32,466 nt of DNA, taken from positions 1-32,466 of the forward strand of contig CAJWLP010000018.1 in assembly GCA_913043145.1 (NCBI GenBank), given 5' to 3'. Below the pieces are notes generated by a model. It was not told where the DNA came from. It was given only the letters and a program-made list of their open reading frames with translations, and did no database searches. The first letter of the stretch is position 1; every line of letters starts with the position of its first letter. Source of the stretch: an uncultured Bacteroidota bacterium. GTDB lineage: Bacteria; Bacteroidota; Bacteroidia; NS11-12g; UBA9320. A program made the translations under genes and the position numbers. Below are positions 1 through 8,832 of this stretch, one piece after another.

Positions 1-2
1 TA

Positions 3-131
3 CTTTTTGAGAAAAAAATAAATTCAGATCAAATGACGATTAATTCATCAGGTATGCCAAACGGATTATACATCTTATGTGTTGTGAATGATAATAAAGT
101 GTTGTCTAGTAAGCTAATAATTAATAAATAA
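3..131 (+). CDS. 3' end of a protein with a probable type IX secretion C-terminal sorting tail (partial)
   Basis: The reading frame is open from the window edge to a TAA at 129-131 and gives about 42 residues. The end has the pattern of a type A T9SS sorting tail: G-x-P-x-G-L-Y-I-L, then a short polar turn, then S-S-K-L-I-I-N-K just before the stop. In Bacteroidota such tails direct a protein through the PorU/type IX machinery to the surface or medium. The stop overlaps the topA start by one base (TAATG), so the two may be cotranscribed. The main body lies outside the window, so its activity is unknown. The call rests on one short motif. Confidence 0.6.
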   Translation, partial: LFEKKINSDQMTINSSGMPNGLYILCVVNDNKVLSSKLIINK

Positions 132-2449
132 TGTCAAAAAATTTAGTTATCGTAGAGTCCCCAGCGAAAGCAAAGACAATCGAAAAGTTTCTAGGAGATG
201 GTTTTACTGTCAAATCTAGTTTTGGTCATATACGTGATTTAGCCAAAGGTGATTCAGCTATTGATATTGAAAAGGGGTATCTTCCGAATTATACAATATC
301 AACGGATAAGAAAAAAATTGTCACAGAACTCAAGAAACTAGCTAAAGATGCTGACATGGTATGGTTAGCATCGGATGAGGATCGAGAAGGGGAGGCTATT
401 TCTTGGCACCTTTCAGAGGTTTTAGGTTTGAAACCAGATAATACGAAGCGGATTGTATTTCATGAAATTACAAAGTCTGCAATTTTACATGCCATAGATA
501 ATCCCAGAGATATTAATAATAATCTTGTTAAAGCTCAGCAGGCTAGAAGGGTATTAGATCGTTTGGTAGGATTTCAACTTTCTCCAGTATTATGGAGAAA
601 AGTAAAGCCCTCATTAAGTGCTGGAAGAGTTCAAAGTGTTGCTGTTCGTTTAATTGTAGAACGAGAAAAACAAATTGAGGACTTCGTATCTAGTTCAAGT
701 TTCAAGATGCAAGGTTCATTTTCTGCATCAGGTAAATCTATTCGAGCAGATTTAAGTAAACGACCACCCTCACTTGAGGATGCCAATGCGTTTTTAATGA
801 GCTGTAAAGGTGCAGAGTTTAAGGTTGGTACCATTAAAACAGTTCCAGCTAAGCGTTATCCGTCAGCTCCGTTCACTACTTCTACTCTACAACAAGAAGC
901 TAGTAGAAAGTTAGGATATAATGTATCAAGAACAATGATGCTTGCTCAACGTTTGTATGAGAATGGGCATATTACATATATGAGAACAGACTCAGTTAAC
1001 TTATCCGATTTCGCCAGAAAAAGTGCTCAACAAACAATAACTCAAGAATTTGGTGATAGTTATTCAAATCCAAGAAAATATTCTACAAAAAGTGACAGTG
1101 CTCAAGAAGCTCACGAGGCGATAAGACCTACAAATTTTGATAAAAATATTGCTGGCGATGATGATGCACAAAGAAGATTGTATCAACTAATATGGAAAAG
1201 AGCTATTGCATCTCAAATGAGTGATGCTCAACTTGAGCGAACTACCATTGATATTGTTAACAGTAATAATTCAGATATATTTAAGGCTAAAGGAGAAGTG
1301 ATTAAATTTGATGGCTTCCTTAAGGTATATCTAGAAGGCTCTGATGATGAGAATGAAGAAGAAGACAGTGGTTTGTTGCCACAAGTTACTGAAGGGCAGT
1401 CTCTTGATTTAATTGAAATTAAAGCGACTCAAAGATATACAAGACCACCTGCAAGGTTTACAGAAGCCAGCTTAGTTAAACGATTAGAAGAACTAGGAAT
1501 TGGAAGACCTTCAACATATGCACCAACAATCTCAACAGTACAAAAAAGAGGATATGTTGTGAAAGATGAAATAGAAGGTAAGTCAAGATCTTACGATGTA
1601 CTGATTCTGAAGGATAATCAAATTGATAAAGAAAAGTTGACTGAGAATTATGGAGCTGATAAAAACAAACTTCATCCTAGTGATATTGGGAGAGTTGTTA
1701 CTGAGTTTTTGATTGAACACTTCAGTGAAATTATGGATTTTGGCTTTACAGCTAGTGTCGAGAAAGAATTTGATGAAATTGCTGAAGGAATGAAAAATTG
1801 GTCTCAAATGATTGATGATTTTTATCAACCATTTAGTAAAAATGTTACAAAAACTCTTGAGAATGCAGGGAGAGCAACAGGAGAAAGAGCTTTAGGTAAT
1901 GATCCAAAGACTGGTAAGCCAATTATTGCGAGAATTGGGAGGTTTGGACCGATGGTTCAGATTGGCGAGCAGAATGATGAAGAAAGGCCAAGATTTGCAA
2001 GTCTATCCAAAGGACAAAACATTAATAATATTACCCTTGAAGAAGCAGTAGATCTTTTTAAAATGCCCCGAATTCTTGGTACCTATGAAGATAAGGATGT
2101 AAAAGCAAATATTGGTAGATTTGGTCCTTATGTTCAGCACCTAAAGATGTTTGTTTCTATCCCTAAAGATGAAGATGTAATGACCATTGAGTTAGATAGA
2201 GCAATTGAGTTGATTGAAGCAAAAAAAATAGCTGATGCTAATCGAATTATCAAAAAATTTGATAAAGATCCAGATACAGAAATTCTTAATGGTAGATGGG
2301 GTCCGTACATCAAGTCTGGAAAGAAAAACTTTAAATTACCAAAAGACCTAGAAGATCCTTCTAAATTAACTCTTGAAGAGGTTAAATACATAATGGAAAA
2401 TCAACCTATTAAGGGAAAAAGAAAGGTAAAAAAGACAACAAAAAAATAG
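131..2449 (+). CDS. topA: DNA topoisomerase I (type IA)
   Basis: This cytoplasmic enzyme relaxes negative supercoils by nicking and passing single strands. The TOPRIM domain is at the N-terminus, with Glu9 in VIVESPAKAKT and the metal-binding D82-E-D-R-E86. The catalytic tyrosine is Tyr283 in ITYMRTDS. SAGRVQS at about 163-169 and the GRPSTYA motif near residue 457 are also type IA signatures. After about residue 590 there are no zinc-finger cysteines. Instead there are at least three C-terminal repeats with the cores GRFGPMVQ, GRFGPYVQ and GRWGPYIK, then a Lys-rich tail. This repeat-type tail is usual in Bacteroidota and differs from E. coli. At 772 residues the length is normal, and the ATG overlaps the preceding stop. 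Identification is secure. Confidence 0.98.
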   Translation: MSKNLVIVESPAKAKTIEKFLGDGFTVKSSFGHIRDLAKGDSAIDIEKGYLPNYTISTDKKKIVTELKKLAKDADMVWLASDEDREGEAISWHLSEVLGLKPDNTKRIVFHEITKSAILHAIDNPRDINNNLVKAQQARRVLDRLVGFQLSPVLWRKVKPSLSAGRVQSVAVRLIVEREKQIEDFVSSSSFKMQGSFSASGKSIRADLSKRPPSLEDANAFLMSCKGAEFKVGTIKTVPAKRYPSAPFTTSTLQQEASRKLGYNVSRTMMLAQRLYENGHITYMRTDSVNLSDFARKSAQQTITQEFGDSYSNPRKYSTKSDSAQEAHEAIRPTNFDKNIAGDDDAQRRLYQLIWKRAIASQMSDAQLERTTIDIVNSNNSDIFKAKGEVIKFDGFLKVYLEGSDDENEEEDSGLLPQVTEGQSLDLIEIKATQRYTRPPARFTEASLVKRLEELGIGRPSTYAPTISTVQKRGYVVKDEIEGKSRSYDVLILKDNQIDKEKLTENYGADKNKLHPSDIGRVVTEFLIEHFSEIMDFGFTASVEKEFDEIAEGMKNWSQMIDDFYQPFSKNVTKTLENAGRATGERALGNDPKTGKPIIARIGRFGPMVQIGEQNDEERPRFASLSKGQNINNITLEEAVDLFKMPRILGTYEDKDVKANIGRFGPYVQHLKMFVSIPKDEDVMTIELDRAIELIEAKKIADANRIIKKFDKDPDTEILNGRWGPYIKSGKKNFKLPKDLEDPSKLTLEEVKYIMENQPIKGKRKVKKTTKK

Positions 2450-2480
2450 TGCCTGGTAAGTTTTTTTAAGCCTAGATTAA

Positions 2481-3383
2481 ATGGAAATCAGTGAGCTAAA
2501 AAATATGGTATACTTGCTAGACGATTCTGATGATCGTGTGGTGAGTCATGTAGAGGAAAAAATTTTTTCACTCGGACTAACGTCAATTCCCTTATTAGAA
2601 TCTTTGTGGCCTGATGAGGAATCAGTTGTCAGACAAGAACGCATAATTGAACTTATTAAACGTATTAAGCAAAATGTACTTGCTGATGAATTGAAATCTT
2701 GGTTGAATTCAGATGACCAAGATTTGTTGGATGGTGTTTTCATTATTAATAAGATTTTAGACCCCAATATTGATCGTCAATTTATTGAAAATCAATTAGA
2801 TAAAATAAAGCTTGACGCTTGGTTGGAGTTAAACTATGATTTGACTTCTTTTGAAAAGGTTAAAATATTAAATCGTATTTTCTTTGAAGTACATGAATTC
2901 ACTGGAGATACGGATACATATCATCACAGTAAAAATTCATTTTTATCGTCAGTACTAGAGCGTAAAAAGGGAAATCCTATATCATTAGCTGTTATTTATA
3001 GCATTGTCGCTCAACGATTAAATATTCCAATTTATGGGGTTAATTTACCACAACATTTTATTTTGGGATATGTCAAAGATTTGGAGTGGCCTCCATTGTT
3101 GAGGTTTAATGATGAGTCGTTATCAAGAGAGAGTCAATATAGTGATATATTATTCTATATTAATCCTTTCAATAACGGTCTTATCTTTAATCAGGATAAT
3201 ATTCATAAATTTTTGAAGCAACTCAAACTTGAGGTCAAAGACGATTATTTCAAGATTTGTGAAAACCGAGATATTATCGTGCGAATTCTAAGAAATCTAG
3301 AAGTTTCATTTTCAAAAGAAAACAACCACAGTAAAAAAGAGCAAGTTAGACAGCTCATGAATATTATGAACAAGGAGGACTAG
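2481..3383 (+). CDS. SirB1/transglutaminase-like family protein
   Basis: This 300-residue soluble protein has a helical N-terminal half, about residues 1-145. The conserved core that follows resembles the SirB1/Transglut_core2 family: SFLSSVLERKKGNPISL (153-169), a helix with AVIYSIVAQRLNIP, and GVNLPQHF (186-193). The histidine of PQHF matches the transglutaminase-fold histidine. I see no cysteine at the expected nucleophile position, where the sequence reads GNPISL. As is common in this family, it may therefore be non-enzymatic or work by another mechanism. It follows topA by 31 bases on the same strand and is probably cotranscribed. Its 3' end faces the deoxyhypusine-synthase-like gene across 11 bases. 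The biological role is not established. Confidence 0.8.
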   Translation: MEISELKNMVYLLDDSDDRVVSHVEEKIFSLGLTSIPLLESLWPDEESVVRQERIIELIKRIKQNVLADELKSWLNSDDQDLLDGVFIINKILDPNIDRQFIENQLDKIKLDAWLELNYDLTSFEKVKILNRIFFEVHEFTGDTDTYHHSKNSFLSSVLERKKGNPISLAVIYSIVAQRLNIPIYGVNLPQHFILGYVKDLEWPPLLRFNDESLSRESQYSDILFYINPFNNGLIFNQDNIHKFLKQLKLEVKDDYFKICENRDIIVRILRNLEVSFSKENNHSKKEQVRQLMNIMNKED

Positions 3384-3394
3384 ATATCATATCC

Positions 3395-4360
3395 TTACCA
3401 TCCGAGTATTATTGCAAATATCAAAGGCACAACGATGGTAGCGTCACTTTCAATTATGTACTTTGGAGTATCAATTGCCAACTTTCCCCAAGTTATTTTT
3501 TCATTTGGGACAGCACCAGAGTATGACCCATAGCTTGTTGTACTATCACTAATTTGACAGAAATAACTCCATAGTCGGGTTTGCCTATGTAAATCCTGTT
3601 CTAACATAGGAACCACACAAATTGGAAAATCTCCAGCTATACCGCCACCAATTTGGAAAAATCCGATAGAAAAATCTTTATTTATTTCAGTGTACCAGTT
3701 GGCAAGATACGTCATGTACTCAATTCCACTTTTTACAGTATTTGGTGTTAAGTTACCTAGTATACAATTGCTTGCAAAAATATTTCCAAGTGTGCTGTCT
3801 TCCCAGCCTGGGACGACTATAGGGAGGTTTTTTTTGGCAGCTGCGAGGAGCCATGAGTCATTAGGGTCAATTTGATAATGTTTTTCCAAGCAACCATCGA
3901 GAAGCATCTGATACATGTATTCATGTGGTAAATATCGTTCGCCATTTGATTGTGCGTTATTCCAAAAACGTTCAATATTATGTTGAATCTTACGAAAAGC
4001 TTCCTCTTCTGGAATACAGGTGTCAGTTACTCTATTTAGTTTTTTATTTAATAATTCTTGTTCGTCCTCAGGAGTTAAATCACGATAATTCGGTATTCTT
4101 TTGTAATGGTTATGAGCAACAAGATTCATAACATCTTCTTCTAAATTAGCTCCCGTACAACTAATACAATGAACCTTATCTTGTCGAATCATTTCAGCTA
4201 GAATTTTACCTATTTCTGCTGTACTCATTGCTCCAGCAAGTGTAATCATCATTTTATTTCCTTGAGCCAATTGGTTATTGTACTCATTGGCAGCATCTGA
4301 CAGTGTGGCTGCGTTAAAGTGTAAAAAATAGTTTTCAATAAACTTGCTTATTGGATTCAT
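3395..4360 (-). CDS. Deoxyhypusine synthase family protein; candidate homospermidine/polyamine synthase
   Basis: This 321-residue protein belongs to the NAD-dependent deoxyhypusine synthase fold. Family landmarks are SCTGANLEED (67-76) and IGGGIAGDFP (237-246) for the NAD site, GSYSGAVPNEK (278-288), and WGK (291-293), whose Lys293 matches the lysine that forms the covalent aminobutyl-imine. Glu287, six residues before that lysine, is also kept. By my own alignment to the human enzyme, the catalytic-base region after GGG differs: His288 corresponds to an Asp and Asn292 to a Cys. Asp316 corresponds to Tyr280. Bacteria lack eIF5A, so classical hypusination is unlikely. Transfer of an aminobutyl group to a small amine, for example forming homospermidine, is the best inference. 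The gene lies 20 bases after the arginine decarboxylase on the same strand, which supports a polyamine role. Confidence 0.85.
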   Translation of the reverse strand: MNPISKFIENYFLHFNAATLSDAANEYNNQLAQGNKMMITLAGAMSTAEIGKILAEMIRQDKVHCISCTGANLEEDVMNLVAHNHYKRIPNYRDLTPEDEQELLNKKLNRVTDTCIPEEEAFRKIQHNIERFWNNAQSNGERYLPHEYMYQMLLDGCLEKHYQIDPNDSWLLAAAKKNLPIVVPGWEDSTLGNIFASNCILGNLTPNTVKSGIEYMTYLANWYTEINKDFSIGFFQIGGGIAGDFPICVVPMLEQDLHRQTRLWSYFCQISDSTTSYGSYSGAVPNEKITWGKLAIDTPKYIIESDATIVVPLIFAIILGW

Positions 4361-4380
4361 ATTTTATTTTAAAATCAATT

Positions 4381-5775
4381 TTAATATCCTAATATTTTCA
4401 TCATATCTTCTGCAGGTTGTTCCTCCGCAAAAACTTCGTCAATAATTTCACCTTGTTTGTTCTTGTATAATAAAATTTTTTTAGGACTAGGAATTAGACA
4501 ATGCTTTATGCCTCCTTGACCACTTAAGCTTTCTTGATATGCTCCCGTATTAAAAAATCCAATATACAAAGGATAATCTTTGCTAAATTCAGGAAGGTAT
4601 ATGGCATTGACGTGCTGTTCACTGTTATAATAATCATCACTATCACAGGTAAGTCCACCTAAAAGCACTCGTTCATATCCGCCGTGCCAGTTGTTAAGTG
4701 GAAGAAGTATGAATCGTTCGTTAATGGCCCATGAATCAGGTAGGGTTGTCATAAATGAACCATCAATCATATTCCATTTTTCTCGATCGTTTTGTTTTTT
4801 TTGATGGATGATTTTATAAACTGTGAAGCCACTTTCTCCTACAGTATAGCTTCCAAATTCTGTAAATATATGTGGGTCATCAATATTTTTTGATGAACAT
4901 TTAGTCTTGATTTGATTGACAATTTCTCTGACCATGTAGGCATAGTCATATTTAAAGTTTAGGTTCTTTTTTATAGGAAACCCACCACCAATATTTAGAG
5001 AATCTAATGAGGTGCAAATGTTTTTTAATTGAACATAAACATTCAAGCATTTTCGTAATTCATTCCAATAATATGCGGTATCTCTTATTCCAGTATTAAT
5101 AAAGAAATGAAGCATTTTAAGCTCAATATTTGAATTTTCTTTGATGTGATCTTCATAAAATGGAACAATGTCTTTATAACCAATTCCCAGCCTAGAGGTA
5201 TAAAATCCAAATTTGGGTTCTTCTTCCGAAGCAATGCGAATACCCAACTTAATTTTTTTATTCGTTCTATTTTTTATATGTTCAAACTCTTTAGTATTAT
5301 CAATTACAACATACAAATTTTCAAAACCAAGTTCAATTAATTCGATAATATTATCAATATATTGCTCAGTTTTAAATCCATTGCATATGATGAAGCGATT
5401 CCTCTTAATTTCTTGATTTTCAGCTAATCTTTTTATTATAGCTAAATCATATGCTGAGGATGTTTCTATGTGAACATCATTCTTTAGGCATTCTTTGATA
5501 ACATACTTGAAGTGAGAACTTTTAGTACAATAACAATAGTGATATTTACCACGGTAATCCTGGTCTAAAAATGCTTTTTCAAACCATTGTTTTGCCTGTT
5601 GAATATTTTCAGAAATCTTTGGTAAAAAGCTAAATTGAACCGGAGTTCCGTGTTTTTTCACTAAGTCCATTAGGGATATATTCTTAAAGAGCAACTCACC
5701 ATTTGAATTGGTCGAAAATTCCTCAGTTGGGAATTCGAAGGTCTTCTCAATTAAATCAGAATATTTATTTTTCAA
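4381..5775 (-). CDS. speA: Arginine decarboxylase, fold-III PLP type (short Bacteroidota form)
   Basis: It should convert arginine to agmatine, the first step of a polyamine route. This 464-residue protein is an alanine-racemase-fold (group IV) decarboxylase. The PLP lysine is Lys85 in CYCTKSSH, the phosphate-binding glycine loop is GGGFP (263-267), and the Cys/Asp pair that completes the active site from the partner subunit is C377-D378 in LTCDSDD. It is much shorter than the E. coli biosynthetic SpeA (over 600 residues). The start is a TTG at 5775: the frame closes upstream at a TAA four codons earlier and contains no ATG, and the resulting N-terminus (KNKYSDLIE) looks like those of relatives. 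A possible -7 element, TTCTTTTG, lies at 5795-5802 on the minus strand. Arginine specificity is inferred from the family; another basic amino acid or carboxyspermidine is less likely. Confidence 0.85.
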   Translation of the reverse strand: MKNKYSDLIEKTFEFPTEEFSTNSNGELLFKNISLMDLVKKHGTPVQFSFLPKISENIQQAKQWFEKAFLDQDYRGKYHYCYCTKSSHFKYVIKECLKNDVHIETSSAYDLAIIKRLAENQEIKRNRFIICNGFKTEQYIDNIIELIELGFENLYVVIDNTKEFEHIKNRTNKKIKLGIRIASEEEPKFGFYTSRLGIGYKDIVPFYEDHIKENSNIELKMLHFFINTGIRDTAYYWNELRKCLNVYVQLKNICTSLDSLNIGGGFPIKKNLNFKYDYAYMVREIVNQIKTKCSSKNIDDPHIFTEFGSYTVGESGFTVYKIIHQKKQNDREKWNMIDGSFMTTLPDSWAINERFILLPLNNWHGGYERVLLGGLTCDSDDYYNSEQHVNAIYLPEFSKDYPLYIGFFNTGAYQESLSGQGGIKHCLIPSPKKILLYKNKQGEIIDEVFAEEQPAEDMMKILGY

Positions 5776-5903
5776 TGCTACTAAAACTTAATTACAAAAG
5801 AATGTAAAAAAATGGTCTCCGACACATTAAAAAAAACACAATTTTATACGATGAATTGTTTTGAGTTTGATATATATTACAAAACCTCTATTCAATAATT
5901 GTA

Positions 5904-5943
5904 TTGGTATAGTAACAAAGTGTACATGTATTTTGTAACTTCG
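5904..5943 (+). promoter_or_regulatory. Probable uvrA promoter (Bacteroidota type)
   Basis: A TTG at 5904-5906 is followed after 22 bases by TATTTTG (5929-5935), which overlaps TAACTTCG (5936-5943), a seven-of-eight match to TAnnTTTG. Either register puts transcription start near 5943-5952. An 8-base palindrome, TACATGTA (5923-5930), overlaps the element and could be an operator, though it is short. The promoter matters because it places the ATG at 5926 inside or upstream of the -7 box, so that ATG is unlikely to be translated from this transcript. Confidence 0.4.
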
Positions 5944-5965
5944 CAAACTTCCAAAAAATAACGTT

Positions 5966-8788
5966 ATCAAAAATCAAGATACTATAAAAATTATAGGTGC
6001 TAAAGAGCATAACCTAAAAAATATTGATTTAGAAATTCCAAGACATGAACTCGTGGTATTTACAGGCTTGAGTGGGAGCGGTAAATCAAGCTTGGCTTTT
6101 GATACCATTTTTGCTGAAGGTCAGCGAAGGTATATGGAGACTTTCTCGGCTTATGCCAGACAGTTTATTGGTGAAATAAAGCGTCCAGACGTTGATAAAA
6201 TAGAGGGGTTGAGTCCGGTGATTGCCATTGAACAAAAGACTGTCAGCAAAAATCCAAGAAGTACGGTCGGTACAATTACAGAGGTATATGATTTTTTAAG
6301 GTTGTTATATTCTCGTGCTGGAACTGCTTTTTCTTATCTGAGTGGGAATAGGATGAAAAGCTTTACGGAACAAGAGATTATCCATGGTGTGAATAACCTA
6401 ACTTATTTAAAAATGATTATACTTTCTCCACTAATCAAAGGAAGAAAGGGACATTACAGAGACCTTTTTGAGCAATACAGAAAGCGAGGATATACAAAAG
6501 TTAGGGTTGATGGAGAATTACAAGATATTGAGCTTGGGATGCAATTAGATCGTTATAAAGTTCATGATATTGAGTTGGTTATTGATCGTGTGACACATGA
6601 AGATAAAGGTACTCTTCGGCTGACTGAATCTATACGAACTGCTTTGAAAATGGGTAAAGGAATTATTAGTGTACTTGATTCAGACTCACTTGATGTTACT
6701 CATTTTAGTAAATTTTTAATGGATGTAGAAACAGGTTTATCTTACAATGAACCTCAGCCTAACCTGTTTTCATTTAACTCGCCTTATGGTGCATGTTCAT
6801 CTTGCAGCGGTCTAGGAACTTCCTCGGATATTTTCAAAGAGGATTTGATACCAAATCCAAAATTAAGTATAAATAAAGGAGGTTTAGCACCTCTTGGAGA
6901 TGTAAAAAATAATTGGACTTTTACTCAATTAAAGGCTATGGGTAAAAAGCTGAAATTTAGCTTATCAAAGCCAATTTCTGAAATCTCATCTAGTGCTATG
7001 GAGATTATATTAAATGGTTCAGAAGAGAAGTTTGAAGTAGAGTATCGTGGTAGCTCAGGGTATAATCAAACTTTTGAGACAAAGTGGAAAGGGCTTATTC
7101 CCTCACTTATGGAGGCTTATCATGAAAAAAACTATGGGACATTGAGTAGATGGGCCGATGAATTTATGACGGTTGTCCCTTGTTCTGTCTGTAATGGAGG
7201 AAGGCTAAACCAAGAGGCTTTGTCTTATCAAATTGGCGGAGTGACTATTGCAGATTTATCTACCAAAAGCATAGGAGATTTATCTGATTGGCTTGAAAAT
7301 GTGGAATCAAATCTTGAAGATAGACAATTAGTCATTGCCCAAGAGATTCTGAAAGAAATAAGAGAACGGGTTAAATTTTTAATGGATGTAGGACTATCAT
7401 ATTTATCGCTTAATAATTCTGCAAAAACACTTAGTGGTGGTGAAGCTCAGCGTATAAGACTAGCTACACAAATAGGATCTCAGTTGGAAGAAGTATTGTA
7501 TATTTTAGATGAGCCAAGCATTGGCTTGCACCAAAGGGATAATCACAGACTAATCCAATCATTAAAAAATTTAAGGGATATTGGTAATTCAGTCATTGTA
7601 GTTGAGCATGATAAGGACATGATTGTTGAAAGTGATTATATAGTTGATATTGGTCCACTAGCTGGGAAAAATGGTGGCCAAATTGTTTCAAGTGGTCGTT
7701 GGGATGAAATACAAAATAAAGGTACAGTAACAGCAGACTATCTGTTGGGTAAAAGAAAAATTGCAATTCCAACAAAGCGAAGAAAGGGAAATGGAAAAAA
7801 GATATCACTTTTTGGTTGTGAGGGGAACAACCTTAAGAACTTAACGGTGCATTTCCCACTAGGCAAACTCATCGCTGTTACGGGAGTTAGTGGAAGTGGA
7901 AAGAGCAGTTTAATCAATGAAACACTTCATCCGATATTATCTGAGTATGTCTATAAATCAAAAAAGAAACCCTTAAAATATAAAAAGGTAAAAGGCCTTG
8001 AAAATATTGATAAGGTGATTACAATCGATCAGTCTCCTATTGGAAGAACTCCCAGAAGTAATCCTGCAACTTATGTTGGTTTTTTCTCAGACATCAGAAC
8101 TTTATTTGCGGAAATTGGAGAATCAAAAATCAGAGGATATAAACCTGGAAGGTTTAGTTTTAATGTAAAAGGCGGTCGATGTGAGACTTGTAAAGGTGGT
8201 GGGAAAAAGGTTATAGAAATGAATTTTCTGCCAGATGTATTAGTAGAATGTGAGACCTGCCAGGGAAAACGATATAATCGAGAAACGTTAGATATCAGGT
8301 ACAAGAATAAAAATATCAGTGACATCCTTGACATGACGGTAGAGGAAGCAGTTGACTTTTTTGAGGCAGTCCCTTCAATTTACAGAAAGATTAAAGCTTT
8401 GAATGATGTTGGTTTGGGGTATATTACAATAGGTCAAAGTAGTACAACCATTTCGGGAGGGGAAGCTCAAAGGGTAAAGCTTGCAAGTGAGCTTTGTAAA
8501 ATTAGTACAGGTCAGACATTTTATATTCTTGACGAACCAACTACCGGTTTACATTTTGAGGATATTAACGTGTTGTTATGCGTGCTACAAAATTTGGTTG
8601 AACTAGGGAATACGGTATTGCTTATTGAACACAACCTAGATGTTGTTAAAGTAGCAGACTGGATAATTGATATCGGGCCAGAGGGAGGTGACGGCGGAGG
8701 AAAATTGATGGTAGAAGGTACACCTGAGCATGTAGTCAAATCAAAAATAGGACACACTTCAAAGTTTTTAGAAACAGAATTTAACTAA
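5966..8788 (+). CDS. uvrA: UvrABC excision nuclease subunit A
   Basis: UvrA is the damage-recognising ATPase dimer of nucleotide excision repair and loads UvrB. Two ABC cassettes are visible. The first has Walker A GLSGSGKSS (6065-6091), signature LSGGEAQR and Walker B YILDEPSIGLH. The second has Walker A GVSGSGKSS, signature ISGGEAQR and Walker B YILDEPTTGLH. Zinc-binding pairs are CSSC with CSVC, and CETC with CETC. The first ordinary start in frame is GTG 6053, but the conserved stretch IKIIGAKEHNLKNIDL continues intact upstream of it, so that start would remove real protein. The frame is open back to 5939 and has no ATG, GTG or TTG there. I place the start at the ATC at 5966, giving (M)KNQDTIKIIGA and 940 residues, the usual length. 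Function is secure; the start is not. Confidence 0.93.
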   Translation: MKNQDTIKIIGAKEHNLKNIDLEIPRHELVVFTGLSGSGKSSLAFDTIFAEGQRRYMETFSAYARQFIGEIKRPDVDKIEGLSPVIAIEQKTVSKNPRSTVGTITEVYDFLRLLYSRAGTAFSYLSGNRMKSFTEQEIIHGVNNLTYLKMIILSPLIKGRKGHYRDLFEQYRKRGYTKVRVDGELQDIELGMQLDRYKVHDIELVIDRVTHEDKGTLRLTESIRTALKMGKGIISVLDSDSLDVTHFSKFLMDVETGLSYNEPQPNLFSFNSPYGACSSCSGLGTSSDIFKEDLIPNPKLSINKGGLAPLGDVKNNWTFTQLKAMGKKLKFSLSKPISEISSSAMEIILNGSEEKFEVEYRGSSGYNQTFETKWKGLIPSLMEAYHEKNYGTLSRWADEFMTVVPCSVCNGGRLNQEALSYQIGGVTIADLSTKSIGDLSDWLENVESNLEDRQLVIAQEILKEIRERVKFLMDVGLSYLSLNNSAKTLSGGEAQRIRLATQIGSQLEEVLYILDEPSIGLHQRDNHRLIQSLKNLRDIGNSVIVVEHDKDMIVESDYIVDIGPLAGKNGGQIVSSGRWDEIQNKGTVTADYLLGKRKIAIPTKRRKGNGKKISLFGCEGNNLKNLTVHFPLGKLIAVTGVSGSGKSSLINETLHPILSEYVYKSKKKPLKYKKVKGLENIDKVITIDQSPIGRTPRSNPATYVGFFSDIRTLFAEIGESKIRGYKPGRFSFNVKGGRCETCKGGGKKVIEMNFLPDVLVECETCQGKRYNRETLDIRYKNKNISDILDMTVEEAVDFFEAVPSIYRKIKALNDVGLGYITIGQSSTTISGGEAQRVKLASELCKISTGQTFYILDEPTTGLHFEDINVLLCVLQNLVELGNTVLLIEHNLDVVKVADWIIDIGPEGGDGGGKLMVEGTPEHVVKSKIGHTSKFLETEFN

Positions 8789-8799
8789 ATCAAACTGCC

Positions 8800-8832
8800 T
8801 TTGAGTCATGTTGTAATTATGGCTTAGTTTTG
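8800..8832 (+). promoter_or_regulatory. Promoter of the ABC exporter gene (Bacteroidota consensus)
   Basis: TTTG at 8800-8803, a 21-base spacer, and TAGTTTTG at 8825-8832 match TTTG-N19-21-TAnnTTTG at every defined base. Transcription would begin about 8838-8840, leaving a very short A/T-rich leader before the ATG at 8848. This is the best promoter match in the window and suggests the exporter is expressed independently of uvrA. Confidence 0.6.

Noticed and set aside
3395-4360. True deoxyhypusine synthase acting on eIF5A
   Set aside because: The organism is clearly bacterial, and several active-site positions differ from the eukaryotic enzyme. A small-molecule acceptor is more plausible.
5838-5859. 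ACAATT/AATTGT inverted repeat between the decarboxylase and uvrA
   Set aside because: Six-base AT-rich arms with a 10-base loop are expected by chance here, and no regulator site is recognised.
5926-5961. ATG-started peptide of 11 codons upstream of uvrA
   Set aside because: It ends at a TAA in a different frame from uvrA, and the ATG lies within or before the likely -7 element. Kept only as an alternative in the uvrA finding.
6053-8788. uvrA beginning at GTG 6053
   Set aside because: This start would delete the conserved IKIIGAKEHNLKNIDL block, which is present in frame and undamaged immediately upstream.
8790-8804. TCAAA/TTTGA stem-loop after uvrA as a terminator
   Set aside because: The stem is only five AT-rich pairs, no T run follows, and the right arm overlaps the -33 element of the next promoter.
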